Shown here one piece after another: positions 1-12,162 of a stretch of 64,000 nt of DNA (the first letter of the stretch is position 1; the number at the start of each line of letters is the position of its first letter). Below the pieces are notes generated by a model, which ran no database searches, was not told the DNA's origin, and saw only the letters and a list, made by a program, of their open reading frames with translations. The stretch covers positions 2,790,001 to 2,854,000 of the forward strand of contig OY744466.1 in NCBI GenBank assembly GCA_963556145.1, given 5' to 3'. A program made the position numbers and the translations under genes. Origin of the DNA: Hygrocybe punicea (lineage: Eukaryota; Basidiomycota; Agaricomycetes; Agaricales; Hygrophoraceae).

Positions 1-1800
1 TTCTCTGCATTGATCCACCAAGCATCTCAGAATTTCTGTCAAATACACTTCTGATAGTATCAAATATGCTATAAGTTTTCAGTCCTGGTTTAGTTATATA
101 GTCAGATATATATGCCACAATGGCCTTGATGGCTGTGCCAGATAGAAGACTTGTGATATCAGAGTTGCAGCGTAATAGAAATGTTACAAGTGGGGTTAAT
201 GTGTTGATCCATGCTTCACCCTTTTTCACATTCAGTGCACCGGTCTTTGGGTCAACTTGAGTGGATTCAAACAACGGTCTTGGAAATCTAGCTTTGCATT
301 TTCCATGTTTGTTCATGCAGGTGGGTCTGTCTTTTCTGTTGACTTTTTCAGCATTAAACTTGTATCTACCACAATTATGAACATTGGAGTGAAGTATCAA
401 ATTATCCACAGTGTTTCTGAATCTGTCCCACCATGACTCAACATTCTTGCATTCAATGCATTCAGATTGAACATTCATGTCTTCATGTTTGTCATTGCAC
501 AGAGGAGGTGGCATTTCAGGCAAGGTTTGAGTTGGATCTTTGTAATCTTTTTGCATGGATTGAGCATTGACTTTGGCTCTTACTTCAGTCATTGTGCCAG
601 TCATAAATTCACCAATATGAACACTTTCAAGATATTCAACAAATCTTTGTTGGAAGTCTGAGTTAGGATCCATGATTCTATCTCTGATATCTTGTGGTGA
701 CAAGCATGCTTTGAGCCATAACATCATATGCATATGAAGAGTTAATCATCCTTGCTGTTCAACAGCACCATAATATGCATTTGTATCTCCATAAAATCCA
801 GAGTGATTTGAGCCAACTCCAAGTACATGTTTGATAAACAACTTGACCATAAAATGAAAGAATCTTGCACCAGCGACAGGATTTTGGGCAATCAGTCTGT
901 ATCTCTCATTGTAGTCTCGCAAGTTTGGAGAAAACTCCTCTTTGGTGTCAGCAAAATATAAACATAGTGGATGCATGATATCTGCAGGTGAAAAGGTGAT
1001 AAACCAAGATGGGGCCCCACAGAATGACATCAGAGCCCAGATTTCATTTCTCATATATTTCTTATTTGTCAATGATCCTTGTACATGACTTCCAACATGG
1101 TCAATGTCTTTGATCACCTGGAAACAAAGCTTTTCCTCATCGGTGTCAGGTTTGACATGTTCACCATCTTCCATCTTTCTGGAGATGTAATTCAGAACAC
1201 CAACATCGACATCCATTAGTCTCTGGGATATCTGATCAAACTTTGCTTTCTCAGCCAATAAATAGCCTCCAGTAGTTGCCTGTTTGATTTGTTCATGATT
1301 AAATGCAATCAATGGAAAGTGTGGGTCTCTCTGAAAATGCTTGTCATAGTACATTAACAAATGTCTTTTATGTGCAATATCAGACAGAGATCCTTGCTTT
1401 ATATTATTTCCAATACCACCAAGTCCATATGGAAACAGCCAAGGCATCATTTGTGGAAATAACTGTGGGTTGCCATAGATTGACTGTGGATCTTTGTCAT
1501 GTCCAATAGCGAGCACCATGTGGTTGCTCTTCAAATGTTTCAAAGCGATGGCCTTTAATGCTTTGACACTCTTGGTTGAATATTCCTCACCAGTCAAGCC
1601 ATGAACAACAAATGGACATTTGCCAGTTTCTGTTCCTTCTTCAGTTTCCATATCATGGACTGCAGTTGATTCTGGACTTTTGTTGGTGAATGACTGGCGG
1701 TAATCAACAACCACTGGTATATCATTTTCAGGCTATTGATTTAAATTCTCTTGTGATATTTCCAAGTCAAAGTAATCACAGTGGTTTAACTTTAGCCAAT
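1..1800 (-). pseudogene. Helitron Rep (HUH) region, Helitron_like_N, broken and running off the window
   Basis: This is the replication-initiator part of a rolling-circle Helitron transposase. Reading from about 1800 downwards, the protein has the Helitron_like_N pattern (FPYGLGGIG near 1400, CGAPSWFITFSPADIMHP near 1000). An in-frame TGA at 746-748 separates AVEQQG from LTLHMHMMLWLKACL; relatives have Arg there, so CGA to TGA is likely. The His-Met-His just after the stop fits the HUH metal site. Near 95-112 the paired-tyrosine motif YISDYITK is visible. The frame then stays open to base 1, so the helicase half lies outside the window. A second in-frame TAG lies near 1735, and a frameshift separates this part from the DUF6570 part. 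It is a decayed copy. Confidence 0.85.
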
Positions 1801-1812
1801 TCAAAGCAATTG

Positions 1813-2925
1813 CTACTTTTCAAAGTCAGACTTGGTTGGTTTGCATGGACCAGTGTAAATAAAGGCCAGAACTTCATCTAATTCATCAGCTGGAGGTGGC
1901 AAAATATCATATAGTTTGGGAACTGGATTTGCAAATGTGATTACATTGGCCCTTATCTTGTGCATGCCTGAAGAAACTCTGACAATGCATCTATTGTGTC
2001 TAACCCTTGCAATCATCAACTGTTCAGCATATGATAGATTTTGTAAGGCTGCTGGCACATCACCAATCCACAGACCATTTGCCAGTGCGTGAAGAGGTTG
2101 TTTTCCTTTCTTCAATGACTTGTGACATGATTTACATATGTTATCTAAATTATCAATCAAAATGGGCTTATCAATGCATTGCACTGGATCATCATCTGAA
2201 AATCTTTCTTGTTGAGTAGCTGAAGCTTGTATTAACAAATTCAAATCCAATTCACGTGAAGAAAGTCTTGTTAATTCCTGAACGGCTGTTAATCGTCCAC
2301 AAACTGCACAACCTGCTTCTGTAAATCTGTTAGGGCTGCTTTCTCTACAAAAATTTGATACAATAGTGTGTTGTAAGGATTGAGATGGAGGTAAAGGAGG
2401 AAATTCTACTTTGTCTCTGTATGACTGGGCTGCAATTTGATTTTGCTGTTTGCATCTGTCAGAATTGTTACCACGAAAATTTTGAACTGCTTTATGATTA
2501 AAATGTTTATATTTTTCTGAATCTTTAGAAAAAGATCTTTGAACAGCTGCTAGGTTTTTTTGCTGATGCTTTTCTGGATGATCTAACTGATATTTTTGAA
2601 CTGCTGCAAGATTCTGTTGTTGGTATTCATTTGGATGTTCTGACTTATATCTGTTCACAGCTACAATATTTTGTTGCTGATGTTTCTCAGGATGTTCCAA
2701 TTTATATTTTTGAACAGCTGCATTATTTTGTTGCTGATGCTTCTTGGGATGTCCCAAGTTATATCTTTGAACAGCTGCAATATTTTGTTGCTGATGCTTC
2801 TTTGGATGTTCCGAGTTATATCTTTGAACAGCTGCAATATGTTGTTGCTGTTGCTTCTCAATGTTTTTTTTATTGTATTTCTGAACAGCACAAATATTTT
2901 GCTGGTGATATTTGTTAATGTTTTA
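1813..2925 (-). pseudogene. Helitron protein, glutamine-rich repeat plus DUF6570 segment
   Basis: This is the middle of the same Helitron protein. Its N-terminal half has six to seven 18-residue repeats of the type HPEKHQQQNxAAVQKYxL (about 2500-2920), a run of short helical Q/H/K repeats. A DUF6570-like domain follows, with Cys pairs CAVC and CKSC and the stretch LHALANGLWIGDVP. DUF6570 precedes Helitron_like_N in basidiomycete Helitron proteins. The frame ends in a stop at 1813-1815 where relatives read on, and the next segment is in another frame, so a small deletion is likely near 1800. Another frameshift lies near 2925, at the upstream edge of the repeat. I treat it as one broken gene with its neighbours. 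Confidence 0.8.
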
Positions 2926-2980
2926 TTATGTGATCGTTTTACAGCTTCAATATTAGCTGTATTCTTTTTACCTGCTATCT

Positions 2981-3292
2981 CTACTCATCTGTAAACTCAA
3001 ATACTGAAACATAAGAAGAACAGTCGATGCACTTGTGGTTTACAATTTCAGTTTGAATATCTGCATGCTTCATGTTTGCTGTCAAATAGATGGAATGACA
3101 TGCAGCAATTGATTTGAGATTTGCAATGGTTAATTTGCTGACTAAGGTTGCTAGTGAAATGTCTAATGATATAAGAGGACCATTGGAAAAATCCTGAAGA
3201 GTCAGGTTCTGCTTAGAGATGTATGATTTAAATGTATAGCTTCCTTCTTTGTCTTGACCAAGTGGAAATGACTTTAATCCAAGTTCAGACAT
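2981..3292 (-). pseudogene. N-terminal segment of the same Helitron protein
   Basis: An ATG at 3290-3292 opens a 103-codon frame beginning MSELGLKSFPLGQ and ending in a TAG at 2981. It contains a small helical region (about residues 45-90) that looks SAP-like, and a Cys pair in HKCIDCSSY. Position and strand fit the start of the Helitron protein that continues at 2925 and below, but the frame is broken between 2925 and 2981. I chose this ATG because the open frame upstream of it is only minisatellite sequence. Function as a separate protein is unlikely. Confidence 0.6.
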
Positions 3293-3584
3293 GGTAAAAA
3301 CAGCTTTTTTGCCACCACCTACATATGTCCCGGATATATTATTGTTTTTATCAATATTTCGAGATGATATAGCCATATTATAGGAATTAAATAACTTCAC
3401 TACTTGGCTCAGCCATAATATCAAAGTACCAACATGCCAGGATAAGATACCTATACCAACACATAAGGTGGCATAGAAACATTTATTGTACTGCAAGAAT
3501 AGTATAGTTGATGTAGAATACATTGACTGGTAAAACAATAAACATATTATGGCCTTGTATTGACCAGACAGAGAAAACAATACA

Positions 3585-3755
3585 CCCAACTGTCTGAGCA
3601 GAGAGAATAATAATACACCCAACTGTCTGGGCAGAGAAGACAATACACCCAACTGTCTAGGCAGAGAGGACAATAAACCCAACTGTCTGGGCAGAGCAAG
3701 TGATAAACCCAACTGTCTGGGCAGAGAGCACAATAAACCCAACAAATTGGGCGGG
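3585..3755. repeat. 30-bp minisatellite, about six copies
   Basis: The core CCCAACTGTCTGGGCAGAG recurs at 3585, 3618, 3648, 3678, 3708 and 3738, so the period is 33 and then 30 bp. It lies just upstream of the Helitron start codon. Because 30 is a multiple of three it gives a false repetitive reading frame. Confidence 0.85.
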
Positions 3756-3759
3756 CAGA

Positions 3760-4125
3760 TTCTGGTTGAATATGCCCAACAAGTAATACTAATCCAATCT
3801 GCTGGACCCGGTGATTCAGTAAGATTCAGTCAATATAGAGGTAGTTGGGTTTACTGACTGCAGCCCTCCCAAAGCAATTGGCTAACTCCATAAATATTGT
3901 TACTGGGTTTGCTATTGATGTGAGCATCGGTGGATGACCACTAATATAAATCAATTTAGCAATTTAAATATGTTGAATGTGAAGACAAATGGGACCTTTG
4001 GGCTGTTCAGGTGTGACAAAATGGTGAGTGACAGAAGCAGCAGTAGGATGAGGTGTTTGAAAGTCATTGGGATGTAGTTGAAGTTGAGAAAAAAAGTTTT
4101 TCAATCTTCGTGAACCGTGGGAAAA
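3760..4125. other. No recognisable feature
   Basis: AT-rich sequence between the minisatellite and the first chimeric element. I see no coding signature, tandem repeat or clear element end. Confidence 0.6.
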
Positions 4126-6119
4126 TATTACTAATCATTGTTTGACGTGTTGACTTATTTTATGGTTTGTTCTTAGCTGTTTAAACATCACACAGATGCT
4201 ACTCCCATGCACCTATTGACAACACCTGGCTACATCTCATTTGTTGTATATATGCATGTCCTGATTTAACAATAAAAAAGATTATTTACACAAATACAGC
4301 AAGTCTCAAGGGACATCCGACAACATCGTAGTGTCACATCCTCAAAGGGTCCAGAGAGACCACCCTTATTTAATTTTACTGTGTGTCCTTCTGGACAAGT
4401 CTCAAGGGAGGTCCGACAAAGTCCCGGTCTCGAGTCATCGAAGGGTCCAGAGAGACCTTCCTCAACAGCACATATCCAGAGGGTGGGGGTGAATGGTGCA
4501 CAGACTGCACAATTACAACTCCCATGGCACAGATTGCCCCTCTGGTGACTCATATTGGAGACTGAAGGAGGGCCGTGCACAGACTGCACAACCACACCCT
4601 CCACGGCCCAGACAGCCATCCCCCTCCATTGATTTCAGAAGGGTGGAAGGGCATCATGCACAGACTGCACAATCACACCTTCCATGGCCCAGACGGCCAC
4701 CCTTCTTTGCTACACAACGAGGAAAACTAAAGAAACTAAAGAAACTACATGTCAATACTGACCTCTGGTTGTGACAAAGTTGGCGCGGTGCACGAGGCAT
4801 GAACACAAGGGACTGGGGGTGTATACTGGCCAGAGGGTGGTTGAAAACGGGGCGGAAGAGGTCATCCTGGTGGTCAAAAAAGTGGGGGGGGCGCTGGTGA
4901 GGCAGAAGGCAGACACGAGAGGGATTCGGACTCCCCGTCCACTTGTATTCTATGGAAACGAGTCGTGGGGGTGATGTACCAGCCGGGGGTGGTTGAAAAC
5001 AGGGCAGGAGCTCATCCTGGTCCAAAAAAGTGGGGGGAGGGCTGGTTAGGCAAAAGCCGGAAACGTGAGGGATTACGAACCCCCGTCCTCTTGTATTCTG
5101 CAGCAACGAGGCGAGGTGAGTACAATGGCCGGGGGTGGTCAAAAACAGCGGGGGAGACGGTGTCCTGGAGGCAGAAAAGAGGCGGGTGAGGCTTTGAGCA
5201 GATGGCGGGAATGCGAGGTCCTGAGACCCCCCGGACACTCGTTTTCAATGGAAACGGAGTGCGGGGGGTGTAGACTGGCCGGGGATGGTCGAAAACAGGG
5301 CGGGACGGGGTGATTTGGTGGATGAAAACGGGGGGTGGCACTGGTTGGGCAGACCGCCGGAACGCATGGTCTTGAGACCCCCCGGTTGCTCGTTCTCAAC
5401 AGGAACGAGGTGCGGGGGGTGTAGGCTGGCCAGGGGTGGTCGAAAATGGGCCGGGAGGGGGTGTCTTGGTGGTTGAAAAAAGGGGGGTGGATGGTGGGGC
5501 AGATGGCCAGAATGTGAGGGCTTGAGACCCCCCCACCCCTCGTTCTCCACTCGAACGAGGTGCGGGGGGTGTAGACTGGCCGGGGGTGGTCGAAAACGGG
5601 GCGAGATGGGCTGTATTCCGGCTGAGGTGAACACAAAAATATCAAGGGGGGGCGACTTACCGATTCCGTGTGTGGCTGTTCCCCTCGCCCAGACTCGTCG
5701 TTTTGGTTGGAAACGGGGTGCCAGAATCGTTGGGAGCCTGCCCCTACCTAAGTCAGTGGCATCTGACCGAAGGTGAACCAAAAAAATTCGAGGAGGGGGG
5801 GGACAACTCACCTGTTACTCAGCATGACACCTGCCCTTTTTGGTGAAATTCCGCGTCATACAAATTCTTTTTCTCATCCATTGGAGCGGTTTTTGAGTGC
5901 TTATGACCTCAAGATAAATCCTATATTCCTGACAAAATTTGAGGACAAAATTTGAAAAATCTAGTTTATTCATGAATTTTTTCAAAAAGAAAGGGTCAGA
6001 AATGCAGAATTTGGCTCTATGGTTGATTTCAAACATTAATTAATTAATTAATTACTGACGAACTGCCATATATCCTGGACTCATAAGAATGAGTCTTCCA
6101 TAAATGGAAGAACTCGTAA
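4126..6119 (+). mobile_element. Chimeric non-autonomous element, copy 1 (5' module, minisatellite, hairpin tail)
   Basis: It has three parts. The 5' module (about 4126-4745) recurs at 9830-10415 and 27318-27777. It contains doubled CAAGGGANNTCCGAC blocks and three GTGCACAGACTGCAC-type blocks. A GC-rich minisatellite follows (4775-5780). The AT-rich tail (about 5830-6119) recurs at 9510-9829 and 12330-12634. The tail ends in an ATTAATTAATTAATT run, then ACTGACGAACTGCC, then a terminal hairpin (about 6088-6117) with stems GAGTCTTCCAT and ATGGAAGAACTC. It encodes no protein. The single-ended hairpin and internal minisatellite recall non-autonomous Helitron-like elements, but I find no proven 5'-TC/CTRR-3' ends. 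Confidence 0.6.
4775..5780 (+). repeat. GC-rich ~150-bp minisatellite with a hairpin core
   Basis: About six diverged units with cores near 4945, 5095, 5237, 5391, 5541 and 5693. Each unit carries an imperfect palindrome of the form CTCGTTYTC...GRAACGAG, followed by GTGCGGGGGTGTAGACTGGCC, then CTGGTGG and a run of GGGG. Lack of A/T makes long open frames on both strands. None looks coding. Confidence 0.85.
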
Positions 6120-7674
6120 CAATTTGAAATAGCATGACTCAGCCTTGATCCATGATTCCTGGAGAATCATAGAATACCCCCCCAGATCACAGATTAGATC
6201 AGCCCTAGACTCATCCCCTCCTGTGATGACTCAGTTGATCCACCCTCAACATCTTATGACTACTATGACCATATATGGACCACTATGACCATCTATGGCT
6301 CATCATGACCAAATTATGACCTTTATGACCAATTATGTCAGCATTCCCATCACATCTACCCTAGGAATCTCAGTAATTGACTCCACATGAGTCACCAACC
6401 TGTGCACTATTTCCAATACCTGCACAGCATTATGCCCCAATTCCTGCCTATGACTCACCATCTATGCCCCATTTTTCTTTTATGTTTACAGACCTATGCC
6501 CCTTTACTCATCACCCTACTTTTCATTTTATATTACTCCTTAATGACTCAGTAGTTAGCACTTTTATTTCATATTATGCTTACAAACCCCCTTCCCCATT
6601 TCATAATTACTCCCTTATGATTCATACCCTACCCACTTATTTCAAATTCTTTCTATGACTCACAGTGACTCCTGCAGCAGCCAAAGGTATAATAAATAGG
6701 GCCCAGTTTCTGCAGGAGACAGTCAGTCATTCCTTTGATTCAACCCCCCTTCTTCTTTGTACATACCTACTTTTGGTAGTAGTCAGTACATCAAATTCAG
6801 TCACAGTCACAGTCACAGTCACAGTTCCATTCTCAGTCAGCTTATTAGTCTCAGACATTAAGTTTAATTGAGTTATCAATATCAGATATATATTGATAGT
6901 CTTTTATTACTTGTTTGAGAATATTCTTGACATAGTACTGTCAATATTGTCAACTTCTTCCGGTAAGAAACTATTGATCTTCATAAAGATATCCCAGTAC
7001 TTTATTCTGCACTAGTAGCCAATGTGCGTTTGAAGCTTCGGAATATTGTCCGATATCTTGAACATCAACTGCTCTTGTTACTTTTATTTTATCCACGTAT
7101 CCATTATCATTGCATCCTTTGTTGATAGTCTATTGTCATATCCCTCATTGACTTTCACTATCCTCTTGCTCATTGTTCATCATTGCCACTTACACTCATC
7201 ACCTACCCTTGCTTGAGTGTCTATCATCTCAAAGTCTTACCTTGATTGGAAGACCTCACTATACTTTCATCCTTCAAGTCATATACTCTGACTTACATCT
7301 ATTATAAGGTAACTGTTCATTGTTATCTAACATCAACTAATCTTTGACAGGTATTGTATATTGTTATCAAGTATCAACTACTCTTGATAGGTAACTGTAT
7401 ACTGCTATCTCATATCCTTAACCACTACTATTAGATAACTGCCTTGTTATCTAATAACAACTGACATAAGATAACTGTATTGTTATCACATATAACTATC
7501 ATCACTAGGTTCAACATATTATAACCCCACTTGCAAGTGAGTAAGTACATTGAGTTGAAACAAGGACAAATCCACCCTTGCCGAACAACAAGGTAATTTC
7601 CCAATCAAAGTCACACTCCAGAAACCCTTGGTGAGGAACTGTTTTTTTCTAAGAAACACTCCCCACAAACAACA
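6120..7674 (+). mobile_element. LTR of decayed Gypsy-B element
   Basis: This is related to the LTR of Gypsy-A at 35396-36793. Both share TAGTAGCCAATGTGCGTTTG, a TATA-type box followed by AGGGCCC, and the same primer-binding sequence just after the 3' end. The LTR ends ...CAAACAACA at 7674. Its 5' end is cut by the hairpin end of the preceding element at about 6119. Many copies of TGACTCA and of TATGACC lie upstream of the TATA-like box at 6688. No second LTR is visible. Confidence 0.75.
6135..6699 (+). promoter_or_regulatory. Gypsy-B LTR promoter with six TGACTCA sites
   Basis: TGACTCA, or its complement TGAGTCA, occurs at 6135, 6227, 6388, 6451, 6544 and 6656. A TATA-like stretch TATAATAAATAG follows at 6688. 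TGACTCA is the classic Gcn4/AP-1 bZIP site; six copies in about 530 bp is far above chance (below 0.1 expected). A run of TATGACC motifs lies at 6250-6335. Use by a Gcn4-like factor is inference. Confidence 0.6.
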
Positions 7675-7678
7675 GAAT

Positions 7679-7696
7679 TGGAGCCCACCGCGAGGA
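7679..7696 (+). other. Gypsy-B primer-binding site
   Basis: TGGAGCCCACCGCGAGGA lies four bases after the LTR end, and the identical 18-mer lies just after the Gypsy-A 5' LTR (36798-36815). Position and the leading TGG fit tRNA-primed reverse transcription. The tRNA is not identified. Confidence 0.7.
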
Positions 7697-7718
7697 AGTG
7701 GAATCATTCAACAACTCT

Positions 7719-9829
7719 ACTTGTTTAGTGGGCCAGTGCTTCGCATGGCATGAACGAGTTCTTTCATCATTTTGTATTCAGAGTCATTCCCCACAATGTC
7801 ATTTCCCACCACAAGATATTGTTTTGGCCAAGATTTACAGCCTTTTAGTAGTAATTCATGGCACTCACAGCTCAAAGGACAAAAATAAAGGAAAACAAGT
7901 ATATGTACTTCTAGCCCTTGAAAAACTAAACAAGTTTCTCCCTACAATCTTCTTCACCGGACTTCATCTGACAGCATAATTTGATAATACCACTTTGGAT
8001 GTCAATTTACCTTTTAGTTCATCCACAGCTCACCATGTACAAAAGATTGTCCAAATCTAATTACAGCAGTATGTAGCCCTTAAAGAATAGTACAACTTTC
8101 CCTCTATAACCATCTCAATCCATGCAGTATTTCATGAGATACAAGATTCAGCACTTGAAATTCCACCAAGTCAAAATTTCTCAATTGAAAAAAGAAAAAG
8201 CTGTGAATTATGAAAACAGCTGTAATCAGAAATGATTTTCCTGAATAGATGCATGCATGCATTTCTATAAACAAATATATTGATAGAAGGGTATCTACTT
8301 AAATATATTACTAGATACAAAGAAGGTGAGGGAGGGGGTGCAAAAGGTGGAAACATGGGCTTCAAAACCCCTTTCCTCTCGTTTTCTATGGTAACGAAGT
8401 GCAGGGGCTGGCCAGAGGGTGGTCAAAAATGGGGTGAGAGGGTTCATCCTGGTGGTCAAAAAAGATAGGGGCTGGTGGGGCAGACGGTGGAAACATGAGG
8501 CATTTCCACCCCCCTGACCTGGTGTTTTCTATGGCAACAAGATGTGGGGGGCGTGTACTAGTCATCCTGGTGGTCAAAAAAAGTAAGGGGGGCCTGTTGG
8601 GGCAGAAGATGGCAGCGAGGGTGCCAGACCCCCGTTGTCTCGTTTGCCATGGAAACATGGCACGGGGGATGTGTACTGGCCGGGGTTGGATGAAAATGGG
8701 GCGGGAGCTGTCCTGGTGGTCAAAAAGATGGGGGGGCTGGTGGGGCAGAAGGCAGAAACACGAGGAATTAGGATCCCCTGGCCTCTCATTTTCTACGGAA
8801 ACGAGTCGCAGGGGGCATGTACTGGCCAGGGGTGTTCAAAAATGGGGCGGGAGGGGTCGTGCTGGTCATCAAAAAAGTGGGGGTGGGCTGGTGAGGCAGA
8901 AGGCAGAAATGCAAGGGATTTTCTACGGCAACAGGGTGCGGAGGACGTATACTGGCCGGGAGTGGGCGAAAATGGGGCGGGGGGACTGGTCCTGGTGAAC
9001 AAAAAAAGGGGGTGGGCTGGTGAGGCAGAAGGTGGAAACGCGAAGGATTTGGACCTCCTGGCCTCTCATTTTCTATGGAAACAAGTCGCAGGGGGGATGT
9101 ACTGGCCAGGGGTGGTCGAAAACAGGGTGGGAAGGGGCGTCCTGGTGGGTGAAAATGGGGTGGTGGTAGAAAAAGGGAGTCTGGTGGTGGTTGGGCAGAC
9201 AGCCGGATCACAAGGGCTTGAGACCCCCGGTCACTCGTTTTCAATGGAAACAGAGTGTGGGGAGTGTAGACTAGCTGGGGGTGGTTGAAAACGGGATGGG
9301 AGCAGGTGTCCTGGTGGTAGAAAATTGGATGGTGGTGGTGGTTGCACAGACAGCTGGAATGTGAGGGCCTAAAGCCCCCTGACCGTTCATTTTCAACCCA
9401 AATGAGGTGCAGGAGGTTGATTCACGTCAGCCATGGTTGAAATCGCTGGGACAGCAGGTCTTGACTGTGGAAGAAGTCGGGGAGTTGAGAGCTGAGACTC
9501 CTGTGACACAACGTGACAACTTCCTTTTTCAATCAAATTTCACGTCATACTTTTTTTTTTTCTCATCCATTGGAGCGGTTTTTTATTTTTTATGACCTCA
9601 AGATAAATCCTATATTCCTGACAATATTTGAGGACACAATTCCAAAACTCTAGTTTATTCATGATTTCTTCCAAAAAAAACGGGTTAGGAATTCAGAATT
9701 TGGCTCTATAGTTGATTTCAAACATTAATCAATTAATCAATCAATTAAATTATTTAATTACTGACGAACTGCCCTATATCCTGGACTGATAAGAACGATT
9801 CTTCCATAAATGGAATAACTCGTAATCAT
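7719..9829 (+). mobile_element. Hairpin-ended composite, copy 2 of the chimeric tail and minisatellite
   Basis: It begins with a 41-nt hairpin (7719-7759; outer arms ACTTGTT/AACGAGT, inner arms GCCAGTGC/GCATGGC) that recurs elsewhere in both orientations. About 550 bp of unrecognised AT-rich sequence follows (7760-8320). The minisatellite (8330-9420) and the AT-rich tail come next. The tail ends in the TTCCATAAATGGAA hairpin (9794-9823). It sits inside the leader of Gypsy-B: CATTCAACAACT occurs on the left at 7705 and again at 12648, beyond the third copy. Confidence 0.5.
8330..9420 (+). repeat. GC-rich ~140-150-bp minisatellite, second array
   Basis: Seven to eight units of the 4775-5780 type, with cores near 8380, 8517, 8636, 8776, 8920, 9060, 9230 and 9385. 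Many still pair as TTTTCTATGGAAA or close variants. Long open frames on both strands come from base composition. Confidence 0.85.
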
Positions 9830-10429
9830 TGTATGATGTGTCGACTTTTCTGGTAAACATGCTTCTCCAATGCACCTATTGACAACACCTGGCTAGTACA
9901 CACCATCTCATTTGTTGTATATATGCATGTCCTGATTTAATAAGAAAAAACATTATTTACACAAATATAGCAAGTCTCAAAGGACATCTGACAAAGTCAT
10001 AGTGTCATGTCCTCAGAGAGATCACCCTTATTTAATTTTACTGAGTGTCCTTCTGGACAAGTCTCAAGGGAGGTCCAACGAAGTCCCAGTCTCGAGACAT
10101 CGAAGGGTCCAGTGAGACCGTCCTCAAAACCACACATCCAGAGGGTGAAAGTGAATGATGCACAGACTGCACAATTACAACTCCCATGGCACAGATTGCC
10201 CCCTCTACTTATATTGGAGACTGAAGGAGGGCTGTGCACAGACTGCACAACCACACCCTCCACGGCCCAGACAGCCATCCCCCTCCATTGATTTCAGAAG
10301 GGTGAAAGGGAATCATGCACAGACTGCATAATCACACCTTCCGTGGCTCAGATAGCCACCCTTCTATATGCTACACAGCTAGGAAAACTAAGGAAACTAA
10401 TGAAACTACATGTCAGTACTGACCTCTCG

Positions 10430-11066
10430 GCTGCAGGGGATAGAGATCTCCTATATGGGGGGCATGAGGAGGAGGAGGTCAGTACAACTCAACGGGACAC
10501 ATCGGACCACTTGTTGGGGTGTACTTACAGATCATTTGGTCCCCCCCAACCAGTCCCCAAGTGGTGTGGTTGTCCGACTGCAAGGGGTAGAGATCTGGTG
10601 TTTAGGGGGGGCAGGAGGAGGAGGGGATCAGTGTGGTTGAATGGGAGGCATCGGACGATGTCTGGGGGTGTACTTACAGTCCATTGGGTCCCCCCCATCT
10701 GCTCCTCAAGTGGTGTGGTGGTCCGACTTCGGGGGGTAGAGATCTGGTGTATGGGGGGGCAGGAGGAGGAGGGGGTCAGTGTGGTTAAATGGGAAGCATC
10801 GGACCATGTCTGGGGGTGTACTTACAGTCCATTGGGTCCCCCCCATCCGCTCCCCAAGTGGTGTGGTCGTCCAACTTTGGGGGGTAGAGATCTGGTGTAT
10901 GGGGTGGTATGAGGAGGAAGTGGTCAGTAACACTCAACAGGACACATCGGACCACTTCTGGGGGTGTACTTACAGTCCAGTGTGTCCCTCCTAACAGATC
11001 CTAAAGTGGTTTGGCTGTCCGACTTCGGGGGGTAGAGATCTGGTTTGCGGGGGCATGAGGAGGAGG
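10430..11066 (+). repeat. ~149-bp minisatellite in chimeric copy 3
   Basis: GTAGAGATCT (first copy GATAGAGATCT) recurs near 10439, 10588, 10737, 10888 and 11031. The next unit is split by the TA-flanked element and continues at 12163. Each unit holds GGTGTGGTNGTCCGAC and GGGGGTGTACTTACAGTCCA. Confidence 0.85.
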
Positions 11067-12162
11067 TAGTGTTGCCGAAATCCGGTTCGGAACCGATCCG
11101 AACCCGGTTCAAACCCCGAACCGAACCCTAAGTTCAGTCCAAGTTCAGCAACTTTGGCTGAACTGAACCGCGGGTCCGGTGCGGGGTTCAGGGCCCTTCA
11201 GAAATTTCTGAACGGCTTGGAACCGGGTCCAAACCGTGAACTCATTGTAGGTAGATACTAGAATATTCAATTTTTATGTTAGTTTTTTGTGTATGAACTC
11301 GCGAGAACTTGGGTCATGTGACCTTAAACATACACGCGAATGCACGCGGATTCGACTCAACCACAACAGCAACGAACAGTAACAGCAACACTGGTAAGTA
11401 GTTAGTTTATTTCATACTTTACTGACATTTTCTTACACAAAGAAGCCCCCCACGACCCACGCCCATGCCCACGCCCTCGCCCTCGCCTGCCCGCGCCCAT
11501 GCCAAAACCACACACCAACACCATGCCCACGCCCACACCACGCCCACGATGGGAACCAGGGACCGTAGCGAGAACGGGACACAGCGGGGAGTGGTGCGCC
11601 CACCCCCGCTACTAAGATACATCGCCTTTTATTTTTTATTTTTCACTTATTTATCTATACTTACCCCCCACAGCTCCATGACGCCCGCGAGCGTGGACGT
11701 GGCAGCAGCCCCACAGCAACCCCAGCAGCAGTGGCAGCAGCCACGGCTGCAATGAAAACAGCAGCGGCAGCAGCAGCGGCAGCGGCAGCAGCGCAGCTAT
11801 GGCAGCAGCAGCGTCGACAGCAGCGACGGCAACAGCAGCAGCAGCAGCAACGGCAGCAACGGCAGCAGTTGCAACAACGGCGCCGGCAGCGGGCGGTCCC
11901 CCCCTTCCTCCCCACCCTCCCAACTCCTCGCAACCCCAGGCCCACGTCAATTGACGTGGTGCTGCGGCTTGCGAGGAAATTTGATGGTGAAGGAAGGTGG
12001 TTCGCGGTTCAAACCGCATCGGAACGCAGACTGGATCGCATGGAACGGTTCCATGCAGTTCCGGTTCTGGTTCAGCGGGGGGGCCGAACTGAACCGAGGG
12101 TCCGGTTTTCAGTTCAGCCAAAAAGGCCGAAAACTGGACCAAACCGGACTTCGGCAACACTA
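11067..12162. mobile_element. TA-flanked GC-rich non-autonomous DNA element
   Basis: The ends are inverted repeats: left TAGTGTTGCCGAAATCCGGT, right complement TAGTGTTGCCGAAGTCCGGT. With TA at both ends inside an otherwise continuous minisatellite unit, this fits a Tc1/mariner-type TA duplication. The interior has CCGGTTC/GAACCGG-rich arms, an AT-rich patch near 11390-11420, a GC-rich stretch, CAG/CGG trinucleotide runs (11700-11890) and the palindrome CGTCAATTGACG (11945). Long Gln, Ala or Cys frames here are repeat artefacts. Confidence 0.7.

Noticed and set aside
4266..5811. Long overlapping open frames on both strands in GC-rich sequence
   Set aside because: They follow the minisatellite period, have near-equal open frames in four or more frames and no domain; low A/T content explains the absence of stops.
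8386..9288. Open frames of 150-217 codons in the second minisatellite
   Set aside because: Same composition effect; frames shift from unit to unit.
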